Numbered from the stretch's first letter, positions 48,749 through 59,943 are shown. The stretch: DNA of 64,000 bases from Trypanosoma brucei gambiense DAL972 (GCF_000210295.1 NC_026743.1:3348001-3412000); one strand, 5' to 3'. Notes: generated from the sequence alone by a model not told the origin. Made by a program: numbers and translations.

Positions 48749-51700
48749 TCACGCAGCCCCACCAATGGCTGTTTCCTTTTCCTCCTTGCGCCGCTCAGTC
48801 CGGGCATCATTTCCACCTTCGCTGCAGTTTCCCTGGGAATCCACGTTAACAACACGTGGAAGAAATCCGTCATTCTCAATATCGCATTGATATGCTTCGC
48901 TAATTCCTGCACACTGAGGTGCTGTAAGCGGTACATCATCGCCAAATTCCACATCACTAACTTCCATAATAGCTTCGTCCAAATCTTCTTCGTCGTCGAG
49001 GTCGGACTCGTCGTCCCGCGACTCCCCTTCCTTATTTTCCTCGCACCCATCCACCGACGAGGTGGGGAAATTTAATGAAACTACGTGCACCCCAATGGCT
49101 CCCTGGTTTGGGGACGTGGCCCGTGTTGCTTCACTGCGGGAAAGACGCTCACATCTATCCACCAAGTTCCTCACTTCCTCTGCGCTCAGTAGCGATGGCT
49201 CCCGTTCCTTAACATTTTTATTGTCACTGTTGTTTCCTGCACTCGCTTTTTTTGCCTGTGAAGGATTGTTATAAAGAAGACCGCGCAGATGATCGAGCAT
49301 TGAGAGGTAGCCATCTAGCGAAGCCTCAGGGAGCACCTGAACAGAGCCGGTGCTTCCCTGCCTACCCTCATCATCACGAGAGGCGCGCGGGTCGTCTTCC
49401 AAACCTATAAAACCGCCCGTCTCTTCCGCATCTGAGTCTTTCTGTAAACCATATGGTTTGCTTTGGCACCCTTCCCCAGCCGCACAGGCGACGCTAGTTG
49501 GTGAAATAATACACGGAATACTAGTTAGGGATGGAAGCTCATCCGAGCAGCGCTCCCTTCCTCTTGTTTCTGCATCAAAAGCAGTTGTGTCACTTCCACT
49601 GCTTGACGTCACTGGTGAATGCTTTTTCGACACGCTAGTACCGACAAGAACCTCAAGGGTACTTGGGATACAGGGTCGTGGCCCATCAACCTTCTGAAAA
49701 ACAGCCATCTCATCCGCGTGTCCGGGAAGCTTCATGTTATTGTGAAATCCCATACCCACTAAGTGTGAGCACAGAGCGCGATATGGAGCTTTCCCGTTTG
49801 CATTTTTATCCACAAAATTTCGCCACTGCTGCGCCACATCAGGTGGATCGGCAGTTACATCATTGATTGATGGAAGCACTGGAGTGCTATCACCTTCGAA
49901 GGCCGCTTTCTTGTTCAAGGCCTCCTCGCTCGTTGGGGCAACGCCATAGCATATGTCAACTAGGATGGGTGTGTGAATGGATTCTTCGAAGGCAGGAGAA
50001 CGGCCGTTGTCTGGCTTTTTCTCACGCGTGGGGGCCGGTTGGTGCACCTTCGGATTTATTTTTGCAACAACCATAGACGGTACGGCATCAGGAGGTGTAG
50101 CCTGAGGCACATGATTGTTCCGGCTGGCCCCACCACGCTGAAACGTTTGCCTCCTCTGGCCATGTGGTGCTGCAGACGGGCTAACGGGCATCGAGAAAAC
50201 AGCGGGGGACAGGCACTGTCCTTGAGCTGCCACACCCGCACGACACTGAAGTGGTGCCAGAAGCATCGGCTGACCGATTTCATTCTTTGAACTATCGTCG
50301 TCCCCATTTATTTCTTGGCTCTTGGAACAACCGCCGCGCTGGTTGGACGGGAGGAAGCCATCTTTTCTTCGATACAAAATAGGCGAACCCCCTTTATGCC
50401 TGGCGTTGACGAACTCTGGTGCGCAGCTCTTAGACCGACCGCAAACCACATCATTTCTCTTTGCCGGATGCAAATTGAAATCCCCCTTTAGTTGTGACAA
50501 AAGGGCATGTTGTTTTGCCTGCTGTTGAAGCTCACGTCGCACCTTCACATCAGCCGGCAGGTCTTCGAGGTTTAAACGCGAAAATGGTGAAGTCACCCTC
50601 AGAGCGGGTAAATCCTTGGTAGCCGACGCACCTTCCGCGACAAAGCCTGATGCCGTGGTTGGCCTAACATGACATTTATTGGCGGCAGCTTCCTTCTCGT
50701 TTAAGGGTGAATTCTTAGATGGCGTTACCTCCATCGATGGGGAAATTGATGGGGCACTATTACGACGACCCAGCGTACCGTTCGCAAACGGCGACCGCAA
50801 ATCCCCTTCCGCAGAACCCAGTTTTCTGATGTCGTGGTGGTTGACTATAGCCTTTGCAACTGGGCTCTCAGCACGCGGGGTGGGGAGAAGCGGGGCAGAA
50901 ACTATGTTTGTTAGGGGCTGTTGTTTTAACTGCCGCCGCAGCGGTTGCTGTTTTTGGAAGACCTGGTCTGCTGTCGGTATTACCAGTGGACACGGCTCCT
51001 TTGGTCTCCCAAGAGGATGTCGGTGAACCGATGGATCTGCGGTTCGCTTACCCTTCTGCGGTTTTGGTTCAAGCTGCCCAGCATTCAGCTGAGAAGGTTC
51101 CGCACGTCTTGGGTTATCGTTCAGGTTAACAACATCTCTGTACACAACAACTCGAGGAGAGGCAGCAACACCGCGTGCGGCCGAGTCGCCATCGCCCCTT
51201 GGTTGCATCCCTGGTTGCTGATACAATTGCCGCACCCTTTGGTTATCTGGAATTCCAGGGGAATCCACTGGTGGCGCTGGCCCCTTCAGAGCTTCACGTA
51301 GGGCCGCATTGTGATAATTGGGACAATAAGGTGATGCAATAGCGTTTCCATTTCGCCCTCCAGAAACTGGGTTAGATTCCTTAGGGGCGGCTCTAACACA
51401 ACGGGGATCACGACCGAACACTGGATTCTGCTGCTGTGGGTACTGGGCACCGCGAGGTGGCGATTGTAAAACTTTGTATGGTGATGGGTACGCATTTCTG
51501 TCGCCCACCGCGGGTTGACCTGGGTTAAGGGGCTTCATTTCCGCAACAGGTTTCTGTGCGTGTTGCTTCTGCTCCACGCCCTTACGTACTTTTTCACCCC
51601 GCGCTATCCTATTTTGCTGCTCAATCACCTTCAAAAGCTCCTGCTTTCTAAGTTGCCTTCGCCGCTCCAACCTCTCTTTCTGTTCCTTCTGTCGCTGCAG

Positions 51701-53239
51701 GTATTCCTCCTGCTTGCGCTTCATATAGGCATGAATGGTGTTGAGCGTCTTAGGATCCACATCCTTGGCATAACGCTCTACGATAGCATTGATACGTTTG
51801 ATCCTGTCCTCAAACCCTTCACCCTGTTTGCAGTCGGGGCCTCGTTTCGCTTCGTTATTTTTTTGCATCTGGCGCTGCGCGTCCGGCTGCGGTTGATGTG
51901 GCTGCCGCTGTTTTTCCTGTAGTTGTTGAAAGTGCTGCTGCATCAGCTGTTTGTAAGGGTTTGCCACATACTGGGGTTGGCACGGAACCTGCTGAAAATG
52001 GGGCCTTTGATATGGGGAAAAGGGTAAAGCCTGCTTGATATCAGCTAGCGGACGCTTGCACTGCGGTGGAGCCTCCCGCCGAAAGATTTCTAACCTGCCA
52101 TGATCTGCCGCCGCATGCGCCGCGTTAGGTTTCGGAGCAAGTAGACCGGCATGGTCTGCATGCCTCTGCGCAGCTGGATCAACAGCTGGTGGTCCAGCAG
52201 CCATCGCCGCCTGTGGAGAAACATGTTGCTGTTGTTGGCGATTGTGCTGTCCTGCTAGGGCCATGGCTGCCATTTTACCCGGTGACATCTCAGGCGGGTG
52301 GGGCTCCTGACGGTGGCGTTGCTCCCCCCGAGGAGTCTCCTGTGGGCGTGGAGTAACGGGCTCACAGCACGGAATGTTTTCCGCTGCAGCATCGTACTCA
52401 ATTATGTCTTTGAGACGTATCCTACACTGCGTGGCTAGCATGAGATCCTCTTCTAACCGCTCAAGCGACCGCTGCACAATCGGAAAGGCGAGCATCTGTC
52501 TAATACTTGGCCGCCGTGCCGGGTCCTTCTGGAGGCACCAGTCGACCATCTTACGGAATTCGCGTGAAAAATGCGATGGCAGAGGATTGTACGTCCCCCT
52601 CACTATGCGTTGCATGAGCTGTTGCATGCTGTTCCCGTCGAAAGGGTGCCGACCTGTGGCCAGCTCGTAGAGAAGCACGCCGAGTGCCCACACATCAGAT
52701 TTATTGTTGTACGGTTTGTTCTTGCAGATTTCCGGTGAAAAGTAGTACGGGGTACCACAAACAGTGCTTGCCATACCCATTGTGTTTCGCAACACTGTGG
52801 CAATCCCAAAGTCACCCAACTTCACGGACCCGTTTTTCATAAGAAATACATTCATGGTTTTGATGTCCCGGTGGAGAATGTGTCGGGAATGCAAGTACTC
52901 CATGGCCAGGCAGACTTGGGAATAGTAATACAATATTCTGCTCTCGTTCATGGGGCCGCGCTTTATTTTACCGTGTAGGTCTCCATCATCGCAATACTCC
53001 ATCACAATATACAGGTTATTTCGGTTCTCGAAATGCTCCACGTAGCGAACAATGTTAGGGTGGTTGAGTTTCTGGAGCATACGGCACTCCTGTCGAGCCT
53101 CCGTTCGCTCCTTTTCGTTCAACTTCCCAAGGAATACCTCCTTGATGACGAAGAGTGCATTATCGCTTCTCCGCTTGATGAGAATGGCACTACCGAAGCT
53201 TCCTTTACCAAGGACGCGTACCTTCGTGTATTTCTCCAT
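48749..53239 (-). CDS. NEK-family protein kinase with very long C-terminal extension
   Basis: 1496 residues, ATG at 53237-53239. The kinase domain starts at once: glycine loop LGKGSFGSAIL (10-20), Lys33 in VIKE, HRDIKTMNVFL (123-133), GDFGIA (142-147), GTPYYFSPE (162-170), KSDVWALGVLLYELATG. HRDIKTxNVFL and the catalytic set are typical of NIMA-related kinases and all catalytic residues are intact. Behind the domain come Gln/His/Pro-rich disorder (about 310-470), a basic coiled coil (about 480-555, YLQRQKEQKERLERRRQLRK), then about 900 disordered residues ending in an acidic stretch (about 1420-1450, DDESDLDDEEDLDEAIMEV). Trypanosomes have an enlarged NEK family linked to cell cycle, basal bodies and flagella. 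Most members are 300-600 residues, so this one is unusually long. Function of the tail unknown. Confidence 0.93.
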   Translation of the reverse strand: MEKYTKVRVLGKGSFGSAILIKRRSDNALFVIKEVFLGKLNEKERTEARQECRMLQKLNHPNIVRYVEHFENRNNLYIVMEYCDDGDLHGKIKRGPMNESRILYYYSQVCLAMEYLHSRHILHRDIKTMNVFLMKNGSVKLGDFGIATVLRNTMGMASTVCGTPYYFSPEICKNKPYNNKSDVWALGVLLYELATGRHPFDGNSMQQLMQRIVRGTYNPLPSHFSREFRKMVDWCLQKDPARRPSIRQMLAFPIVQRSLERLEEDLMLATQCRIRLKDIIEYDAAAENIPCCEPVTPRPQETPRGEQRHRQEPHPPEMSPGKMAAMALAGQHNRQQQQHVSPQAAMAAGPPAVDPAAQRHADHAGLLAPKPNAAHAAADHGRLEIFRREAPPQCKRPLADIKQALPFSPYQRPHFQQVPCQPQYVANPYKQLMQQHFQQLQEKQRQPHQPQPDAQRQMQKNNEAKRGPDCKQGEGFEDRIKRINAIVERYAKDVDPKTLNTIHAYMKRKQEEYLQRQKEQKERLERRRQLRKQELLKVIEQQNRIARGEKVRKGVEQKQHAQKPVAEMKPLNPGQPAVGDRNAYPSPYKVLQSPPRGAQYPQQQNPVFGRDPRCVRAAPKESNPVSGGRNGNAIASPYCPNYHNAALREALKGPAPPVDSPGIPDNQRVRQLYQQPGMQPRGDGDSAARGVAASPRVVVYRDVVNLNDNPRRAEPSQLNAGQLEPKPQKGKRTADPSVHRHPLGRPKEPCPLVIPTADQVFQKQQPLRRQLKQQPLTNIVSAPLLPTPRAESPVAKAIVNHHDIRKLGSAEGDLRSPFANGTLGRRNSAPSISPSMEVTPSKNSPLNEKEAAANKCHVRPTTASGFVAEGASATKDLPALRVTSPFSRLNLEDLPADVKVRRELQQQAKQHALLSQLKGDFNLHPAKRNDVVCGRSKSCAPEFVNARHKGGSPILYRRKDGFLPSNQRGGCSKSQEINGDDDSSKNEIGQPMLLAPLQCRAGVAAQGQCLSPAVFSMPVSPSAAPHGQRRQTFQRGGASRNNHVPQATPPDAVPSMVVAKINPKVHQPAPTREKKPDNGRSPAFEESIHTPILVDICYGVAPTSEEALNKKAAFEGDSTPVLPSINDVTADPPDVAQQWRNFVDKNANGKAPYRALCSHLVGMGFHNNMKLPGHADEMAVFQKVDGPRPCIPSTLEVLVGTSVSKKHSPVTSSSGSDTTAFDAETRGRERCSDELPSLTSIPCIISPTSVACAAGEGCQSKPYGLQKDSDAEETGGFIGLEDDPRASRDDEGRQGSTGSVQVLPEASLDGYLSMLDHLRGLLYNNPSQAKKASAGNNSDNKNVKEREPSLLSAEEVRNLVDRCERLSRSEATRATSPNQGAIGVHVVSLNFPTSSVDGCEENKEGESRDDESDLDDEEDLDEAIMEVSDVEFGDDVPLTAPQCAGISEAYQCDIENDGFLPRVVNVDSQGNCSEGGNDARTERRKEEKETAIGGAA

Positions 53240-54147
53240 GAAGTATGATTAACGTAGGACACACCTCCACTCCTTTCCTGAGTCCCCTTTATCCACCTCG
53301 TTCCCCCCAAAAAAAAAAAAACGTATCCTCCTCACGTCCGCTGTCTGTAACGTAAATACAAATATATATATAACACGTACTCTTCTTTTAACCAATAATA
53401 ATCGCGCGAAGGTAACTCACCACGACACTTCTTCGAACAACCGAACGACTGAAACAAAAAAAAATCGACTGAAACTAAACCGCAGAGACGCTGAACTGAA
53501 TACAAGGAGTTTCTCCTTTTCCTTTCCTTTCTTTCCCCACTCACTTAACCGAACACGTTCTTTATTTATTTTTTTGACCTCTTTATCGACGTTCCTACAA
53601 TTCCAAGAGAACAACAACAAAGAAACAGAGAAATGGTCTCGCCGTTCCCCTCTCCCCTTTTTCTTCCCTTTCCACTTCACTTCACTCTGTCTCTATATAA
53701 ACAAAGCGGATATATCAGTAAATTTGTCTTCGCTGCCACCCGTATATATTTATATTTATATATATGTCACGCCTCTCCCGCAATGGCCCCCAGCACTTTC
53801 CTCGTGACGGTTACTGTTATAATTGTTATTTCTTTCCTCGCTTTTGCCTTTCCCCCTTTCTTCACGCCTTTTCAGGTGTCTCGGCAGGGGTAACGGCAGG
53901 GAGAGAAATGAGATTCAAATAACTCCAGTAACAACAAATGAAAACGACAAGCTGCCACCAGTCCCCCCCCCAACTGCCAGAGAAGGACACTGTGGGAACA
54001 AGTTTCTTCTTTTTTTTTTTTGAAAAAAAAATAGAGGCAGTGTACAGTGGACCGAACAAATTTCAATGAACAGCAACGACGAACAGAAATAACAAACTAA
54101 ATCAAACCAAAAGAAAGGAAGGGAAAGGAACTAATAACCGGAAAACA

Positions 54148-54178
<31 letters not shown>
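54148..54178. repeat. (CA)n microsatellite; UG repeat in sense RNA
   Basis: About 31 nt of CA on the plus strand, some 900 nt before the NEK start codon. Confidence 0.9.
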
Positions 54179-54181
<3 letters not shown>

Positions 54182-54567
54182 AAGTTATATTCGAAGGAAG
54201 AAAAAAGAGGAAGAAAGAAGCAAAACGACGGAAACCGCAATGCAACGCAGTTCAGCGATAAGTTACCAATGAGACCTGCGGTACCCGTCACAGCCGACAA
54301 AACACTTTTCAGGGTCGTTCAACGTAATTTAAATTTCCCTTTTACTCACAAACGCTGTCGCTTCTGCACGTTTCTTGACTCCTTCTGAGCGCTTTACGTG
54401 CGAGTGAGTAAATGAGCGGGTGCGTTTGGAGTGAGCCGTGGTGACTTCCTTACCGCCTGGTAGCGTAAGCAATCCAACAGCTTATCCTAAAAGTACTCAA
54501 GTATAATCCCACCCACAGGCGGCCCAAGAAAGTGGTACATAAACAAATGAAGAGAGAAAAGGGAGAG

Positions 54568-54613
54568 ATGGATGATGATGATGATAATGATAATGATGAT
54601 AATAGTAATAATG
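54568..54613. repeat. GAT/AAT trinucleotide repeat
   Basis: Imperfect (GAT)n passing into (AAT)n on the plus strand, within gene-free DNA. Confidence 0.8.
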
Positions 54614-55008
54614 AAACGCAACACCATAATTTTAGCATGATGTAAAGATTACTTCCTTTCCACCAGTCAACACATGCTTCACTTGAGTGGGGTATTAGCA
54701 GTAAGAGTTTTTCTTTTTGGTTTTGAAAAGAAACCGCGTACCTGAGTCTTTTTAAATAGTTGTGTATGCATGCGTGCGTGTTTGTGTTTCTTTTCCTTTT
54801 TATTAAATTCCAGAAAACAACCCCTCAGTTTGCCTCCTTTTCCTTCGATAACACAGAGTGTACAGATACCACATCTTTTCACTTTTTTTCAAAAAAAAAA
54901 TCGCGCTTACTAATAACAAAACAGAGTAACAGTGCCTGCAGCGAAATGCTTCCTTACATCAACTTCACACGCAGTTGCTGCTATCCTTACACCGTCTCCT
55001 CTTCACTA

Positions 55009-55009
<1 letters not shown>

Positions 55010-55051
<42 letters not shown>
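55010..55051. repeat. (CA)n microsatellite; UG repeat in sense RNA
   Basis: About 42 nt of CA on the plus strand, about 1.2 kb behind the stop codon of the membrane glycoprotein gene. Confidence 0.95.
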
Positions 55052-55053
<2 letters not shown>

Positions 55054-56289
55054 GATATAAAACGTGCGGTCGCACAAACAAGAGGCCATGCGATTTGTAC
55101 AAACAAGTGAGTGAGAATGTTTAATTTGTCATTCATGTATCACTTGTACTCATCTCTTCCTCTTCTCAATCCTTTTTTTTCTATTCTCATATCTACTTTT
55201 GCTTATTTCTCCTTCCCTCTTTAACTCATTTTTTTTTTTATTTCCCCATCATATGCTCCCTTGGCAGTAAACGAAGAAACACCCACTCAATTCATTCACC
55301 TGCGCGCTCATGCTTCAGTGACATTTATTCCCGCAATCACTTATAGACGCCCATTATATTTTTACCGAAAGGGTAAAGAAAGAAGAAACAAAAAATAGGT
55401 TAACTGACAAATCGACAAAACAACAACGACAAGAAGAACAAAGAGAAAAAAAATACAGAGTTCGAAACACAGAAGGCCACCATAAAGGAGGTGGCGCTGC
55501 TGTCATCACTTACCGCCAAATGCATGTACGTAAACAACGTGGGTGTGTGGAGAGAAAAAGCGTTGTTGCGAAAGTTAAATATCCCAGTTTTGCAAATAAT
55601 CTTTAAAGGGAGACTCAACAGCACACACCCCCCACAAAAAAAAAAAATCAAAACAAAAACAAGAATATTGAGTCATGCATAACTTTTGCTCTCCCTTCCT
55701 TCCCGTCCTCTCATACACATACACACACACACATATGTAAATGCATGCGCACATACTCCAAAACTCAGGTTTTGTGCCCACTTCCGCTTACTCCCTCTCC
55801 TTTTTGTGCACACCTTGCGTCTTTCCATAAGATCACTCTACCATTTCCCTCTTCTCTATCATACCCCGTCACCCTCATATAAGCAGCCATCGTGCTTTCA
55901 CTCGTCCTCTTTTTCAAAAAAAAAACGAAAGAATATACAAGCACCTTCATGCTAATGGAAGCGGTCTCTTTACAGCATTACATTGCCGTAAAAGTGACCT
56001 GCGCAGCATCAAATAAATAAACGGAGTGGAGGAGAGGTGAAATGCTGATTGGAAATGACACAGTCACGAAGACAACATCTGCATGCAAACATAAACACAT
56101 GCACCCACCACCCCTTGAGGAAGCTGCCGCTCTGCCGTGGAACTCACAGCCCTTTCCGCCTACACCCATTCCTTACAGTTCCCATGCGATGAACTATGAT
56201 GGCAGCGACAATAGTAGTTATAATAATAATAATAAAGGAAAAGCGAGAAAAAAAAAACAATGATCAAAGTAGCTTAACTTTCCTTTTTC

Positions 56290-59052
56290 TTAACATGTCT
56301 CTTTTTCCTTCGCACCGAGATCACAGTCGGGGGGCTGCTCAACGTCGATAGGCACAGCCGACTCCGACATACGCCGCCTGAGGGCTTTTATTGTCATATG
56401 GAAACGCCACTCAAGAAGAAGGCCTACAGCAGCCGCCGCAGCAATCACCCCAGTAAGCACAACATATAGCACCACTGCTAATCCCTTGGAAATGGTCACA
56501 AACTGTGTGTTCCCCGCCGTTGTTGAATTATCATCCCCTGATGGGGACGGAATGGCGGCCTTCAGAACGGTTGACTTGGGAGAAGCCTCAACAGTAAAAC
56601 GGAACCCCTCTGTGAGGAGGAACTCACTGTTGGTGTCGTTTTCCGAAACGCGCAGGACGGCTTTGAGGTGGAACTCCACACGCCCACTGAAACCACGACG
56701 AATAAGGGCCCCCGGAATGAATGAAAAGCTAGGGGATGCCGTCGAAGGAGAGTGCCGCAAGTCAGCGTGCTGATGAGATGAATCATTGGCAGTGCGACGG
56801 TAATGCAAAAGTGATGCGTACTCACTGCTACTCCGGCACCGCACCCGAGAAGATGAATCTTCTCCATTCACCCACTCCTCCTTTTCTACACGATGATGAG
56901 ACTCACTATCGAGCAGAAACTGCAATGCCCTCCCTTTTTTGGTGGTTCTGTTGCATCGAAAAGTGCCTGAAACAGCTGCTGCGTCGACAGATAAAACAAG
57001 ACGATGCAACGACACCTTCGTCACTTGAAAAGGCACGTCCCCTGTCTTCCGGACATTCAACGAAACGTGAACCCGGTCGTTTGAACCATATGACCGGTTC
57101 CCTTCGGTGGTGCAGCCATTCCCTTTCTTAGCGCGGCCCCTAATGACGTCCTCAAGCACACTTCTCGCTTCAAGTTGAGCGGCGAGCGGAAGTTGACCAC
57201 CACGACCAAGAGACCACCACTGTAACGGCAACCGACATAACTCCGCATATACTTCAAAGCCAAAACCGCTAATACGTATGCCCTGACGGATGTTGATAAG
57301 ATCGCTTCGACCATCCTCAAAAAGGATGCGGAGAACAAATGCATCTTTAGCGGATCCTGAAACAGAGGGCTTCGTGCTTCTGGTGACCACACGACCGGTA
57401 GCAGAAACGTTGAGAACATCATCCCCTGGCTCGCTGTCTTTAGACTGACGCCTCAACACCCCGACCACTTGGACCCTCTCGAAATGGACTTCGGTCACGG
57501 GAGCAGGTTGGGGGAGCTCCCCGTATCTGCTTTTGTTGTGCATCTCACCGGGGCATGCGGAGTGGTTATGTACAATTGGGACTGTCAGCGACGAGTTAAT
57601 CATTTCCACACCAGTAACACGAGGTGCCGCCGCTGTATGAAGGGAAGATTGTGCACCTGAAGCGGCTGTCGAATTTACAGGGGACCGACGACGCAATCGT
57701 ACAAGAAAGTTGTACGAGTATAACTGCCTTCCCGTGATGTTGTCGCACGACGAAGTGGACCACACGCCAATTAATGAACTGAGAGTCACATTCGGTGATT
57801 TCACGTCGTGAACTAGCGAGGAACTGCGTTTTGAGGAACCCGGCAAGTGCCTCTTATTACCGATCCTCTCATGTGAAGTCGCCGTCCCCGACTGAATTGA
57901 ACGGTGGTTGAGTGCTTGAGGCATTCTCGTAACAGCAGCCGTCGTGCTCTGCAGCTGCAAGCGCAAATTATAAGGTTGATAACCAAATACAACCCCCTTC
58001 GATGGTAAGCTCCAGCTCACGGGTTCAACTACTTGCAAGTACACGGACCCAATAAGAATGTTACCGTCTAACAATGTAAAGAGGGGCTCACCGGTACTAC
58101 TATTCCGCATCTGGAGGAGGTAATTGAGAGAAATATCCCCTATCCAAGTCGCATCACAGTCATTTATGTGCAACTTCCAGTGAATGCCTAAACTTCGTTC
58201 ATAACCCCCAGAAATCGCACCGGGTGGTGTAAGCATCGGTGCGTATTTGCACGGATCGAGGCGATAGACATCACAATCTCGGTGATTCCCACCAAACTTA
58301 TGATAGTAATTCTCTCCACTCTTGTATGCATCACTCTGCGTATCAAGACGATTGGTGAGTTTTCTATCGTCAAACTTCCATATGGTTGTCGCGGAACCGT
58401 CCCTCCCCTGACGGTCGAGGCAGCTTGTATTGAAAGATGGGTTGGCAGCTGTAGGCACCGACGCGGAGGTGAGAAGTGAGCCACCTTCGAGAGTCTTGTT
58501 TGTAATGCTTCGGAGTGGTTCGAAGGTAACGAAACGAACCGCCATGTTACCAATTGACGTTACCAAACGCAGCCTTAGCGACTGCCTATCTTTGCTAATT
58601 TCAAAGAGCATATCATCAGATGCCTCACCGTCCCGACTGGGAGCCGCAGGATATTGACTGCTCAGCGTTCTGTTAGCAACACCGAAGATGCGAGTGTGGT
58701 GTAAAGAACCGCGCCTTGTGGCTGAATCGCAAGTGCCACGGCACACAATGTTTCCAAGTTTGTATACAGTCGAAACGTTATGCGCAGCCAGCGGCTGCCG
58801 TGAGCGATGTAGAGGCCTCCTCACATTTCTTTTGCTAAACCCATGGCAAACGCCACCACCATCCGAGGAATTGAGGTGACAGCTTCTCCCAACGAGCAAT
58901 GCCTCCTCTTCGCCCATCGCAGACGAGTAAAGCGCGCATTGCATGAGTACCAGAAACGTCAAGGATATAGGGAAACCTCCAATGATGGACACCAAAGCAG
59001 GGGCGCACCCGCATCCCTTATTGCCGATGTGAAGACACCTAGTGGTGCACAT
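56290..59052 (-). CDS. Type I membrane glycoprotein, unknown function
   Basis: 920 residues from the first ATG (59050-59052); the frame begins four codons earlier at a TTG. A hydrophobic stretch at about 20-46 (VSIIGGFPISLTFLVLMQCA, ending SSA) is a signal peptide or signal anchor. The ectodomain of about 800 residues carries roughly 18 N-glycosylation sequons (for example NVS, NRT, NKT, NTS, NIT, NHS) and few cysteines. One transmembrane helix at about 857-880 (GLAVVLYVVLTGVIAAAAAV) is followed by a 40-residue tail with RRR and DVEQPPDCDL. So it should be a glycosylated surface, flagellar-pocket or endosomal protein. It has no GPI signal and no VSG- or procyclin-like features. I compared it in mind with HAP2 and tectonic proteins and did not find their cysteine patterns. 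Function unknown. Confidence 0.85.
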   Translation of the reverse strand: MCTTRCLHIGNKGCGCAPALVSIIGGFPISLTFLVLMQCALYSSAMGEEEALLVGRSCHLNSSDGGGVCHGFSKRNVRRPLHRSRQPLAAHNVSTVYKLGNIVCRGTCDSATRRGSLHHTRIFGVANRTLSSQYPAAPSRDGEASDDMLFEISKDRQSLRLRLVTSIGNMAVRFVTFEPLRSITNKTLEGGSLLTSASVPTAANPSFNTSCLDRQGRDGSATTIWKFDDRKLTNRLDTQSDAYKSGENYYHKFGGNHRDCDVYRLDPCKYAPMLTPPGAISGGYERSLGIHWKLHINDCDATWIGDISLNYLLQMRNSSTGEPLFTLLDGNILIGSVYLQVVEPVSWSLPSKGVVFGYQPYNLRLQLQSTTAAVTRMPQALNHRSIQSGTATSHERIGNKRHLPGSSKRSSSLVHDVKSPNVTLSSLIGVWSTSSCDNITGRQLYSYNFLVRLRRRSPVNSTAASGAQSSLHTAAAPRVTGVEMINSSLTVPIVHNHSACPGEMHNKSRYGELPQPAPVTEVHFERVQVVGVLRRQSKDSEPGDDVLNVSATGRVVTRSTKPSVSGSAKDAFVLRILFEDGRSDLINIRQGIRISGFGFEVYAELCRLPLQWWSLGRGGQLPLAAQLEARSVLEDVIRGRAKKGNGCTTEGNRSYGSNDRVHVSLNVRKTGDVPFQVTKVSLHRLVLSVDAAAVSGTFRCNRTTKKGRALQFLLDSESHHRVEKEEWVNGEDSSSRVRCRSSSEYASLLHYRRTANDSSHQHADLRHSPSTASPSFSFIPGALIRRGFSGRVEFHLKAVLRVSENDTNSEFLLTEGFRFTVEASPKSTVLKAAIPSPSGDDNSTTAGNTQFVTISKGLAVVLYVVLTGVIAAAAAVGLLLEWRFHMTIKALRRRMSESAVPIDVEQPPDCDLGAKEKETC

Positions 59053-59943
59053 TGTCGTTAGCAATTTTTTTTTTTCAAAGAAACCACAAAAACGGTAGCA
59101 CTAACTGGGAAATAAATTAGATTAAAGGGGGGAAAAAAAGGGAAACGAACGTCTCTGCTCTGCTTCCCCTTTCACCCTGCTGTCGGATATTCCTCGTAAG
59201 ATTTTCTTGTCTACTACTATTACTATTGTATTTATTAACGCTCCTCCACACCTTCCACTGCCAACCTCAAGCACCTGATATTTACTTTCCTTCTCTTTCT
59301 GTTTTTTCGTTTACCCGGTTGGCAAAAACCGGAATGCAATTAAAAAAAAAACCCAAACACACGTCGGAACGACGGAAACGTGCTCCCTTCTTCCCTTTTT
59401 TTCACTATAAACTGAATGCAAGGACAAGCAAAACAACAAGAAAAAAAAAAAGAGACGAAAGGAAGAAGATAAGTGTTATTGACTCATGTTCGCGTTGGCA
59501 CATTGAGAAATCCCTATTTGGCCATGTGGGCGCTAAAACACAACACCGAAACACTCAAGCGAAAAGGACGCAAAGTCCTCCAAAGGGAAGATAAAAAGGA
59601 AAACAAAAACGATGGTAATGATGGTATAAACAAATAAATAGTGCGGTCGATATAACGGAAACACGTATTTTCATCTCTGAAGCCAATTAAAGTGAACGTG
59701 CAGGTAAATAGCGTTAAAGCGCCCAAACAAACCCCTTGCCACCTGTTTGTCAACGCCGTGCGTGTTTTATCCATCCAACACTGATGCCATCGTGCCTCAA
59801 CCATCAGAAAGTAAAATAAGCGCCCAAACACTGCTGTTCAACAGGGAAAAAAATACCTGGGTTGATAATGTCATATCCTACACATACAGACATATAAAAA
59901 CAAAAAGAAATAGTCGCATATGTATTCTCTCTCGCGTACTCTC
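59053..59943. other. Intergenic, no gene seen
   Basis: 5' leader of the glycoprotein gene (A/T runs at 59063-59075 and 59340-59350, purine runs at 59430-59470) and the 3' UTR of the B9D1 gene. Nothing else recognised. Confidence 0.7.

Larger units (their letters stand above)
53240..56289. other. 3-kb gene-free intergenic region
   Basis: The largest gap here. Contains CA repeats at 54148-54178 and 55010-55051, a GAT/AAT trinucleotide patch at about 54568-54613, a CA-rich patch at 55715-55735, an AAT run at 56217-56233, and many purine or pyrimidine runs (for example 53455-53466, 53520-53580, 54007-54030). No frame is convincing on either strand. A processed RNA without a long frame cannot be excluded. 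Confidence 0.7.
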
